Source: JL08 sp039969355
Lineage (GTDB): Bacteria; Pseudomonadota; Alphaproteobacteria; Rhodobacterales; Rhodobacteraceae
Reading direction: 5' to 3'
Assembly (NCBI GenBank): GCA_039969355.1
Contig: JBDVOA010000009.1
Location: forward strand, 1 to 64,000
Length of the DNA: 64,000 nt
This document shows, in pieces, positions 15,430 to 23,439 of the stretch (within the stretch, counting starts at the first letter, position 1; each line of letters begins with the position of its first letter). Under the pieces are notes generated by a model that saw only the letters and a list, made by a program, of their open reading frames with translations, searched no databases and was not told where the DNA came from. The translations under genes and the position numbers were made by a program.

Positions 15430-16652
15430 ACCTTGATGCAACTCTGAGAGAGCGTGCAACAGCCGTTATCCCCGGCGGGATGTGGGGTCATATGAACGCG
15501 AGCGGGCTGCCGGCAGGTTATCCGCAGTTCTTCAAGCGCGCCAAGGGGTGTCGTGTCACAGATGTTGACGGAAACGAATACGTCGATTTCATATGCGCTT
15601 ACGGGCCCATGATACTGGGGTACAGCGACCCGGACGTCGAAGCCGCAGCCGCAGCCCAACGCAACGCTATGGATATGGCGAATGGCCCTGCCGAAGTCAT
15701 GGTTGAACTGGCTGAACTGCTTGTCGATACCATTCCAGCTGCCGATTGGGCGATGTTTTCTAAAAACGGTACCGACGCCACTACTGCTTGCCTCACGATT
15801 GCTCGGGCCAAGACGGGTCGCACCAAGATACTGGTCGCAAAAGGTGCTTACCACGGGGCCGCGCCCTGGTGCACTCCAAAGCCTGCCGGCACCACCGCAG
15901 AGGACCGCGCGCATCTCCTTTATTACACATATAATGATGTGGCCTCTTTGACTGCTGCCTGCGAGCAGGCGGGACCAGACCTTGCCGGGATTGTCGTTTC
16001 AGCGTTCCGGCACGACACACGGCACGATCAGGCGATGGCCAAATCAGGATTCGCGTCTGCTGCCAGAGTGTTAGCGGACAAGGCGGGGGCGGCACTCATT
16101 CTTGATGATGTGCGCGCCGGGTTTCGCATCGACATGGGCGGCAGCTGGGAACCTCTGGGCATCCGTCCTGATTTGTCCGCGTGGAGCAAGGCCTTGGGCA
16201 ACGGGCACGCCATCGCATCGGTTACCGGCAACGACATCTTTCGCGAAGCAGCGCAGGACGTGTTCATGACCGGTTCTTTCTGGTGCGGTGCAGTGCCAAT
16301 GGCTGCCGCGCTGGCCACGGTGAGGAAACTGAAATCAACGGATGCCATCGCCCACATGGTTCGCATAGGTGATCAATTGCGATCCGGAATACAGGCACAG
16401 GCAGACGCCCTCGGCCTTGGTTTGCGACAGTCCGGGCCCGTCCAGATGCCAATGATCCTGTTTGATGATGATGCTGATTTTGCCAAGGGCAATCTATTTA
16501 CGCTTACAGCCTTGCAACACGGTGTTTACCTGCATCCCTGGCACAATATGTTCCTGTCCGCAGCGCATACGACAGCGGACATAGAAGTCGCATTGAATGC
16601 GACACAACATGGGTTGGAAGCTGTCGCGCGGCGTTTCCTTCCTCGCATCTGA
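15426..16652 (+). CDS. Class-III PLP aminotransferase / aminomutase-like enzyme
   Basis: The product has 408 residues and overlaps the previous gene by 4 bases. The fold is that of class-III aminotransferases, closest in look to glutamate-1-semialdehyde aminomutase (PGGMWGHMN start, SKNGTDATTACLTIARA, KGAYHG). The PLP lysine is Lys255 in WSKALGNG. The cofactor aspartate lies in LILDDVRAGFR, where the usual DEV is DDV. Since it sits in a catabolic operon and not with heme genes, it is probably not HemL; it may move or remove an amino group from the imported compound. Confidence 0.85.
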   Translation: MNLDATLRERATAVIPGGMWGHMNASGLPAGYPQFFKRAKGCRVTDVDGNEYVDFICAYGPMILGYSDPDVEAAAAAQRNAMDMANGPAEVMVELAELLVDTIPAADWAMFSKNGTDATTACLTIARAKTGRTKILVAKGAYHGAAPWCTPKPAGTTAEDRAHLLYYTYNDVASLTAACEQAGPDLAGIVVSAFRHDTRHDQAMAKSGFASAARVLADKAGAALILDDVRAGFRIDMGGSWEPLGIRPDLSAWSKALGNGHAIASVTGNDIFREAAQDVFMTGSFWCGAVPMAAALATVRKLKSTDAIAHMVRIGDQLRSGIQAQADALGLGLRQSGPVQMPMILFDDDADFAKGNLFTLTALQHGVYLHPWHNMFLSAAHTTADIEVALNATQHGLEAVARRFLPRI

Positions 16653-16662
16653 GAGGCCAGCA

Positions 16663-17556
16663 ATGACCCGAGAGACAACAGACAGGAACGCCAGTATGGG
16701 CCGCAATGTCTCGGTGGACTATCTTGCGGATCGCGCCAAGTTCGTACGTAAGGAAACCGTCCGCCTATCCCGGATTGCAGGGGCGGGTCACTATTCGAGC
16801 ACGTTCTCTGCAGCTGAAATTCTAGTGGCGCTTTATTATGCAAAACTAAAAATCAGGCCATTAGAGCCCAACTGGCCGGATCGCGACAGATTTGTCTTGT
16901 CCAAAGGGCACGCCGCCATCGGACTATATCCAATATTGGCTGACCTTGGTTTCTTTGAAGCGAAGTTACTTGATGATTATACCCGCCTTGGCAGCCCATT
17001 TGGCGATCACCCCGACATGAAAAAAGTTAAGGGAATTGATTTTAGTTCGGGCTCACTTGGCCACGGGTTATCCATTGGCGTCGGCTTTGCCCTTTCTGCG
17101 CGCATGCAATCCCGCGATCACCGCATATTCTGTCTGCTCGGGGATGGCGAACTGGCAGAAGGACAAATCTGGGAAGCAGCAATGTCAGCGGCGCATTTCA
17201 AACTGGGGTCGCTTGTCGCCATCGTCGATCGAAACGGCCTTTGCATTGACGGCAACACCGAGGACGTCATGTCAGTCGAACCGCTGGAAGAGCGTTTTCA
17301 GGGCTTCAGCTGGAACACTCGGCGCATTGATGGTCATGACCTTGGCCAGATCCTCGCGACACTTGATGCGCTCCCTCCACCAGGGGTTGGTCCGCCCACT
17401 GTCATCATAGCGGATACAGTGAAAGGTCGGGGTGTGGCGATGATGGAAGGCGCGTTGAACTGGCATGTCGGTAATTTGGTGGGCGAGGATTACGACACTG
17501 TCATGAAAGAGCTGGATGCAGGGTTGAAGCCGACAACTTGGGAGCATTCGCAATGA
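16663..17556 (+). CDS. Transketolase, N-terminal (ThDP-binding) subunit
   Basis: The start is set at the ATG at 16663 with GAGAGG upstream; the 297-residue product has the ThDP-binding half of transketolase only. Visible motifs are the LSKGHAAIGLY stretch, GSLGHGLSIGVGFAL, and GDGELAEGQIWEA (from residue 160) with the paired VDRN about 27 residues later. The C-terminal half is encoded by the next gene. Split transketolases of this kind occur in actinobacteria, archaea and many catabolic clusters, where they act on unusual sugars or other keto compounds. It acts in the cytosol as a heterotetramer. Confidence 0.93.
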   Translation: MTRETTDRNASMGRNVSVDYLADRAKFVRKETVRLSRIAGAGHYSSTFSAAEILVALYYAKLKIRPLEPNWPDRDRFVLSKGHAAIGLYPILADLGFFEAKLLDDYTRLGSPFGDHPDMKKVKGIDFSSGSLGHGLSIGVGFALSARMQSRDHRIFCLLGDGELAEGQIWEAAMSAAHFKLGSLVAIVDRNGLCIDGNTEDVMSVEPLEERFQGFSWNTRRIDGHDLGQILATLDALPPPGVGPPTVIIADTVKGRGVAMMEGALNWHVGNLVGEDYDTVMKELDAGLKPTTWEHSQ

Positions 17557-18581
17557 CTGGCCCCGTCGAAGACAATGCAAGCCAGGATCAGGCCGATTTC
17601 TTTACAGGCGATGGCGGCAATGCCTTAATAGCCTCGGAAAAAGGAACACCGGCCAAGCGCATGCCGGCTTTTGTCTTGGGTGAAGAACTGGCAGATATCG
17701 CCGAAACGGACCCGCGCATTGCCGTGATGACTGCTGATCTGGCGTCGGCGAACCGCACTATCGAGTTTCAGGAACGCTACCCTGACCGGTTCTTCGATTT
17801 TGGCATTGCCGAAAAAAACATGGTGACCGCCGCCGCCGGAATGGCGGCGAGCGGCCACATCCCTTACGCGGCGACGTTTGCGTCTTTTCTTGGGTTGCTA
17901 TGTGCGGAACAAATTCGCACTGACTGCGCTTATCCCAAGCTTCCGGTGCGCCTCGTCGCGCATCATTCTGGTATCTCTATGGGCTTTTACGGCACAAGCC
18001 ATCACGCACTCGAAGACCTTGCAATGATGCGAAGCATTGCGGGGTTGACCGTGGTCTGCGCGACCGACGCGGCCTTGCTGCGCTCTATCTTGCGCACGTC
18101 TGTTGATCATCCTGGCCCAATGTATATCCGGCTGGGAAGAGGGCGCGACCCGGACGTTTATGATGCGCCACCGATCGATTTCCGACTTGGGAAGTCTGTT
18201 CGGCTGCGCGAGGGCAGTGATCTGACGTTGATTGCGACCGGCGCGCAAGTCCACCCTTCCCTGAATGCGGCAGAACAGTTGGCCGCAAATGGCATCGAGG
18301 CGCGCGTGATTGATATGCATACGATAAGCCCTTTGGACGCCGAGCAAATACGGGCGGCGGCTGCAGAAACAAATGCGATCCTGACGGTGGAAGAGCACAA
18401 TATAACGGGCGGATTGGGTAGCGCGGTCGCTGAGGTTTTGATTGACTGTGACCGCTTGCCATTTGCACGTCATGGCATCCCGGATGAGTTTGCACCTGTG
18501 GGTCCTCCTGCGGCGCTCTACGCGCATTATAGACTAGACAGTCAAGGCATTGCCGCGCGGGCGCTGGAACTGTTGCAATGA
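17553..18581 (+). CDS. Transketolase, C-terminal (pyrimidine-binding) subunit
   Basis: The start at 17553 overlaps the stop of the first subunit (ATGA) and is preferred to an ATG 15 bases earlier. The 342-residue product carries the Pyr and C-terminal domains: RFFDFGIAEKNMVTAAAGMA with the catalytic Glu87, the YAATFASFLGLLCAEQIRTD stretch, and the C-terminal IDMHTISPLDAEQI and EEHNITGGLGSAVAE motifs. An N-terminal extension of about 35 polar residues precedes the domain. It should pair with the preceding gene product. Confidence 0.93.
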   Translation: MTGPVEDNASQDQADFFTGDGGNALIASEKGTPAKRMPAFVLGEELADIAETDPRIAVMTADLASANRTIEFQERYPDRFFDFGIAEKNMVTAAAGMAASGHIPYAATFASFLGLLCAEQIRTDCAYPKLPVRLVAHHSGISMGFYGTSHHALEDLAMMRSIAGLTVVCATDAALLRSILRTSVDHPGPMYIRLGRGRDPDVYDAPPIDFRLGKSVRLREGSDLTLIATGAQVHPSLNAAEQLAANGIEARVIDMHTISPLDAEQIRAAAAETNAILTVEEHNITGGLGSAVAEVLIDCDRLPFARHGIPDEFAPVGPPAALYAHYRLDSQGIAARALELLQ

Positions 18582-19795
18582 GTTCGGACACATTTCAACG
18601 GCCCAAGACCGCGCGCGAATTGGAGATCATGCAAGGGTTTCCGCCAGCACCGGATAAGCGCCCGACATCTTCGAACTGGGATCTGCCACCGTTCAATCGA
18701 TGGTCTTTCCAGAATATGCGCATGCTGTTTCCAACAACCGAGGTGCAACGCGGCGATCAGAAACCTTCCACATTTGAGAGTGCAGATGAAGATCTGTCCG
18801 CGGTTCGGTTTCAGAACATTTCCGGCGCCACCCGAGACATCTGGCAGCTACTTGATGAGACCTATACCGACGGTTTCCTCGTCTACCACGACGGTAGGAT
18901 TGTCATGGAACACTACGCAAATGACATGACGCCAAAAACGCTGCATCTTTCGCAATCCCTCGCAAAGACGATTGTCGGCACCGTCGCCGGAATGTTGATA
19001 GAACAGGGTTTGGTCGACCCCGAAGCGCCTCTGGCCAGTATTGTTCCTGAACTCGCGCAGTGCGGGTATGGCGACGCCACACTCACGCAAACGCTTTCTA
19101 TGCAATCCGGGGTTCGATTCACTGAGGACTATAACCACCCCAATTCGGACATGACTCGTGTTGATATCGCCTGCGGCTGGAGGCCGGCCCGCGAAGGCTC
19201 CACTTATGAGTCCATACGTGACATCATTCTCAGCCTTCCCAAAATCCGAGAGCACGGAGAAGTCTTTGAATATCGTTCGATTGAAACTGATGTCGTGGCG
19301 TGGGTGCTGGAGCGCGGAACTTCAGAATCGCTGGCGCAGCTGACAAGTCGGTTGATCTGGCAGCCCATGGGTGCTGCGCGGGATGCCTGTTTCAACGTTG
19401 ACCGGGAAGGAACAGCGCTGGCAGACGGTGGGTTCAACGCAACGCTACGTGATTACGCGCGGTTCGGCCGACTGTATCTGGACGCCGCAAGTCAGAATGA
19501 GGGCCCGGTTTCGCTAAGCTGGCGGAGCGGGTCACAGCTCGGTGACGCATCAAAGTTTGGCGAACCCTACACAGACGTTGCGCCCAACGGGGCCTACAAA
19601 AACAAATGGTGGGTCCGCGATGTGAATCGCGGCGACATCAATGCACGCGGTGTATTTGGCCAACTCATCTACCTTGATCCGGCATCGAATTTTATGGCTG
19701 TCAAACTGTCCACATGGCCGGACTATCTGATCCCGGACTTCACCAAGGACACCTTTCTTGCAATTGATGCGATCCGCGCCCATCTTGAACGCTAA
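18578..19795 (+). CDS. Serine hydrolase, class-C beta-lactamase family, NylB-like
   Basis: The product has 405 residues and overlaps the transketolase gene by 4 bases. The SxxK motif is SLAK (Ser127, Lys130) in HLSQSLAKTIVG, and the second motif is YRS in FEYRSIETDVVAWVLERG. This arrangement is like that of 6-aminohexanoate-dimer hydrolase (NylB) and related amidases/esterases. No signal peptide is visible, so it should act in the cytoplasm on the imported compound. It could hydrolyse an amide or ester; being a beta-lactam resistance enzyme is unlikely. It ends the operon, 6 bases before a convergent gene. Confidence 0.87.
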   Translation: MSSDTFQRPKTARELEIMQGFPPAPDKRPTSSNWDLPPFNRWSFQNMRMLFPTTEVQRGDQKPSTFESADEDLSAVRFQNISGATRDIWQLLDETYTDGFLVYHDGRIVMEHYANDMTPKTLHLSQSLAKTIVGTVAGMLIEQGLVDPEAPLASIVPELAQCGYGDATLTQTLSMQSGVRFTEDYNHPNSDMTRVDIACGWRPAREGSTYESIRDIILSLPKIREHGEVFEYRSIETDVVAWVLERGTSESLAQLTSRLIWQPMGAARDACFNVDREGTALADGGFNATLRDYARFGRLYLDAASQNEGPVSLSWRSGSQLGDASKFGEPYTDVAPNGAYKNKWWVRDVNRGDINARGVFGQLIYLDPASNFMAVKLSTWPDYLIPDFTKDTFLAIDAIRAHLER

Positions 19796-19801
19796 CGGCT
19801 G

Positions 19802-21625
19802 TTACTGATCTATCCGCAGCGACTCGATGAGTGAAGGAACAGCGGTGTCAGCTTCTGGCAGTTCCAGATCGAGCAACAGCGACCGCGTCGCGGAGGGCAT
19901 ACCGTTCGACCCAGAAAACAGAGTCAGACGATGGGGCCGATGTGTGGTTTGGAATTGAAGGTATTGCGGTGACTGGGGCAGGAAATTACCTGCGATCAAG
20001 TCGGCTTCCAGTCTGAATTCTACTTGCCCGTGTGCTGCTATGGCTCCCAATATCAGATTGGCTTGTTCCTGCGTCACCGATATTTCACTTAGCTGTGGAA
20101 AGAACGTATTGGTCATTGAGAAGTTCAACTGCATCGTCTGAAATTGCTGATACTGCGCGTTGAATCGCTGGACAGGCAGGACCTTTCTAACCGGATCATA
20201 TGCGCCGAATTGCATGTAACCGCTAAAGGTCATTCTTGTGGAACCCTTCATCTTCCCAAAACCAGCCAAAACTTCGGCGGCAGTCTTGCGCGGATTGGCC
20301 TGAGTGTTTGCATGACCTGTCACAAATGCCTGCGCCATGGCGTTTGCGACCGAGTCATTCTTGTTGAGAGTTCCCAAGGCACGCACAAAATCTTCACCTG
20401 CAGAAATCGGTTTGGCCAGCTTTTGTGCAGCAAGATCGGCCTGTTGCTGGCGTTCTGCCAAGGTCGGCGTGTAGTCATAGAGGATCTGCGTCAGGCCCGC
20501 ATCCGCGAACAACGCAATCTGCTTTAGTTCTGACTTGGGTGGGACCGGCTGGTTCGAGCCATACTGCGAAAAAGAAGGTGGCACGTTTGGGGAAATTTGG
20601 GCGAAAACTGCCAAATGCAACACCGTATCATTGCGCTGGCGCAGATATTCGTCGAGTTGTCGAGCCTGATCCACATTCGCCGGAAGTTCGGATGGCAGAA
20701 CAATTGAGTCAAAAGCTTGTTGGACCTGCATATTTTTCCACTGCGGTGGGTTGTATCTCCGCAATTGATCGCCGTTCAGCGGGAACGCGCCCTTATCAAA
20801 ATCATACTCACCCAGTCTGATCTGAATGGCATGATGAACATTGATCGGGCCGGTCTGGCGGCGTCCATCAAGTCCTTGTTTCAGCTGGGTTCGAATCCGG
20901 TTCGCGACATCGCGACGCTCAAAAACGGACCATTGATTAGGTCTTTTTGTCGACAGCGGGCCCAAGAACTGCTGGTATTCGGCAGGCGTTAACATCCGTT
21001 CTGTCAATTCAACAGCTACTGTATCATCATTCAACAGCTCTGGACGTTCAGCATAAGCCCGAGCGGCAAGAACGCGAGACCACGTATCGCTGCCGGTAAT
21101 CGCTGCATAGCCGCGTATCATTGGCACAGCTCCAAAAACACCGGCATACTGCTCAAACCCTAGCCCAGGCTTTATTGCCGGTTTGGCAGGCTCAACAGTT
21201 TCGGGGGCTTTCGTAGCTGGTTCCGGCGGCTTTTCCGCCACTTGTTCGGGTTCTGGTTCCGGTGCCGCCTCTTCAATTACCTCTGGAGGGTCGAGAAGCC
21301 ATTCGTCATCGCGGGCCACCTGAAACGAGAACGTGACGCCACGATGCTCTCCAGTAACAGTCAGGGTCTCAATATCCGGGCAGCTTTGTGCAAGTCCCTT
21401 GGACATCGTGGCGACAAGCGTGTTGATCGCAGAACGATCATCCCCAAACAACGCGCCCATCGGCCCTTCCAAAGTAAACTCGGGTGGTTCCTTGCATGAT
21501 ATCGACGACGGTGCGGAAATTGTGAAATTCCCTTGCGAAATTTCTGTCCGATCCTGCGCAGTCGCACCCATTGGTGCACCCATCACAACGAAGAGGGCAA
21601 TTCCACCCCTGTACAAGTTATGCAT
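19802..21625 (-). CDS. Large secreted protein of unknown function
   Basis: The product has 607 residues. It has a signal peptide cut probably after ATA (residue 23), a short first domain with two cysteines (SCKEPP and QSCPD), and a Pro/Glu/Ala-rich linker at about 118-150 (APEPEPEQVAEKPPEP). A large C-terminal part of about 450 residues is rich in Gln and aromatic residues and holds no cysteine. No enzyme motif is seen. It is probably periplasmic, with the linker reaching away from the first domain. It stands alone between the peptide operon and the glycogen operon. Confidence 0.75.
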   Translation of the reverse strand: MHNLYRGGIALFVVMGAPMGATAQDRTEISQGNFTISAPSSISCKEPPEFTLEGPMGALFGDDRSAINTLVATMSKGLAQSCPDIETLTVTGEHRGVTFSFQVARDDEWLLDPPEVIEEAAPEPEPEQVAEKPPEPATKAPETVEPAKPAIKPGLGFEQYAGVFGAVPMIRGYAAITGSDTWSRVLAARAYAERPELLNDDTVAVELTERMLTPAEYQQFLGPLSTKRPNQWSVFERRDVANRIRTQLKQGLDGRRQTGPINVHHAIQIRLGEYDFDKGAFPLNGDQLRRYNPPQWKNMQVQQAFDSIVLPSELPANVDQARQLDEYLRQRNDTVLHLAVFAQISPNVPPSFSQYGSNQPVPPKSELKQIALFADAGLTQILYDYTPTLAERQQQADLAAQKLAKPISAGEDFVRALGTLNKNDSVANAMAQAFVTGHANTQANPRKTAAEVLAGFGKMKGSTRMTFSGYMQFGAYDPVRKVLPVQRFNAQYQQFQTMQLNFSMTNTFFPQLSEISVTQEQANLILGAIAAHGQVEFRLEADLIAGNFLPQSPQYLQFQTTHRPHRLTLFSGSNGMPSATRSLLLDLELPEADTAVPSLIESLRIDQ

Positions 21626-21807
21626 ACTAAATCCTCAACTGATCGTCAGGTCGCGATTGTGAGAATAGATCGGTAGTTGTCAAGCGGCAGCAAATAGTTA
21701 CGGACAACGATTGGTGTTGCACTCAACCTATCTAAAAAGGCGTACTCTCAGGGTTCGCGCTGGGAAGGGCCTGGCAAGAATCCACATGGAAAAGCAATTG
21801 AAACAAG

Positions 21808-23439
21808 TCAGGTCATGACGTCCGGTTCATCGCGTCCCGTCAGCGTTTGAAGTTGGGAAAGCTCTAATATCGCCGAAACCAAAGGGGTCAGAGCAAATTG
21901 AGGATCAACCCCAGTTCCGTCGGGCAGTGTTGCTAAATGTTCAAGATACAGCCGAATGGTCGCGCCCTCGGTTCCGGTGCCAGACAGACGTAACACCGCT
22001 CTATTGTTGTCCTCAAACCAAACTCGCAATCCCTGAGCGCTACTGGTGGAGCCATCGACCGGATCGACATAGGAAAACTCGTCCGCCGCAACGACTTTGA
22101 GCCCCGCATAGCTCTGACCCGTCAACGTGCCAAGGGCGTCCCGTACGCCATTCATGACGCTGTTCGCCTTATCAATTGGCACCGCTTCATAGTCAAAACG
22201 CGAGTAGTAGTTGCGCCCAAACTCCTGCCAATGTTGATCCATGATCTCTGCGACGGACTGATTACGCACCGCGAGAATATTCAGCCATAGCAAAACCGCC
22301 CAAAGGCCGTCTTTCTCGCGCACATGGCTTGACCCCGTTCCGGCGCTTTCCTCACCGCACAGCGTCGCTTTTCCCGCATCCAGTAGATTGCCAAAGAACT
22401 TCCAGCCTGTGGGGGTTTCGAATGCCGCAATTCCGAGCTTTTCCGCAACCCGGTCTGCGGCAGCGCTGGTCGGCATCGACCGCGCAACGCCAGCAAGGCC
22501 AGCGGCATATCCCGGCGCCAGATGTGCATTGGCCGCAAGAACAGCAAGACTGTCTGAGGGGGTCACATATGCACCGCGTCCCACAATCATATTGCGATCA
22601 CCGTCGCCATCAGATGCGGCGCCAAAATCGGGCGCCTGATCAGACATCATCAAATCCATAAGGGTTTTTGCCCAGACCGGGTTCGGATCAGGGTGACCGC
22701 CTCCAAAATCCTCCAGGGGCACGGCATTAATCACGGTGCCTTTTGCCGCCCCGAGGGCTTGTTCGAGTATCGCAACCGCATAAGGCCCGGTGACAGCATG
22801 CATCGCGTCAAATCTCATCGTGAACCCAGAGGAAAACAGAGTGCGGATCGCATCAAAATCAAACAGCTCTTCCATTAGTTGGCAGTAGTCCTCGACCGGA
22901 TCGACAACCTGGACGCTCATGTCCCCAAGAGATGTTTTGCCAACCTCCTTCAGGTCGACCTCATCGGCTTGTACAATCCGATACCCATCAATAGACGTCG
23001 TCGCCGCAAATATGGCATCAGTGATGCTTTCGGGTGCGGGGCCACCATTCGCGGCGTTGAACTTCACACCAAAGTCTTGATCGATGCCGCCCGGATTGTG
23101 GCTTGCCGACAGTATCAGGCCACCGTCCGCCCCATTTTTGCGGATCAGATGTGACGCGGCCGGGGTAGAGAGCAACCCGTCGCGACCAACGATAATGCTT
23201 GCTGCATCATTGGCGCAGGCCATTCTAATAATAGTTTGTATCGCTGGCGCGTTAAAGAACCGGCCATCACCGCCCACGACAAGCGTTTTGCCCCCAACCC
23301 CACCGATCGCATCAAAAGTGGAATGGATGAAATTCTCTAGGTAGTTGGGTTGCATAAAAACTCTGGTCTTCTTGCGCAGGCCCGATGTCCCCGGTTTCTG
23401 ACCTTCAATGGGATTACTCCTGACGAATTCAACTTTCAT
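21808..23439 (-). CDS. pgm: Phosphoglucomutase, alpha-D-glucose specific
   Basis: The product has 543 residues, the usual length. It starts with the family's substrate-binding N-terminus (GQKPGTSGLRKK), has the phosphoserine loop SASHNPGG with Ser113, the metal loop DGDGDR, and GEESAGTGSSHVREKDG in the sugar-binding part. It interconverts glucose-1- and glucose-6-phosphate, linking glycogen to central metabolism. It overlaps malQ by 4 bases and is the last gene of the glycogen operon. Confidence 0.96.
   Translation of the reverse strand: MKVEFVRSNPIEGQKPGTSGLRKKTRVFMQPNYLENFIHSTFDAIGGVGGKTLVVGGDGRFFNAPAIQTIIRMACANDAASIIVGRDGLLSTPAASHLIRKNGADGGLILSASHNPGGIDQDFGVKFNAANGGPAPESITDAIFAATTSIDGYRIVQADEVDLKEVGKTSLGDMSVQVVDPVEDYCQLMEELFDFDAIRTLFSSGFTMRFDAMHAVTGPYAVAILEQALGAAKGTVINAVPLEDFGGGHPDPNPVWAKTLMDLMMSDQAPDFGAASDGDGDRNMIVGRGAYVTPSDSLAVLAANAHLAPGYAAGLAGVARSMPTSAAADRVAEKLGIAAFETPTGWKFFGNLLDAGKATLCGEESAGTGSSHVREKDGLWAVLLWLNILAVRNQSVAEIMDQHWQEFGRNYYSRFDYEAVPIDKANSVMNGVRDALGTLTGQSYAGLKVVAADEFSYVDPVDGSTSSAQGLRVWFEDNNRAVLRLSGTGTEGATIRLYLEHLATLPDGTGVDPQFALTPLVSAILELSQLQTLTGRDEPDVMT

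Noticed and set aside
10214..19795. Horizontal transfer of the peptide/transketolase operon
   Set aside because: No transposase, integrase, tRNA or flanking repeat was seen, and base use by eye is like its neighbours, so transfer is not supported.
18578..19795. Antibiotic-resistance beta-lactamase
   Set aside because: The motifs fit the NylB/esterase branch, there is no export signal, and the gene sits at the end of a catabolic operon.
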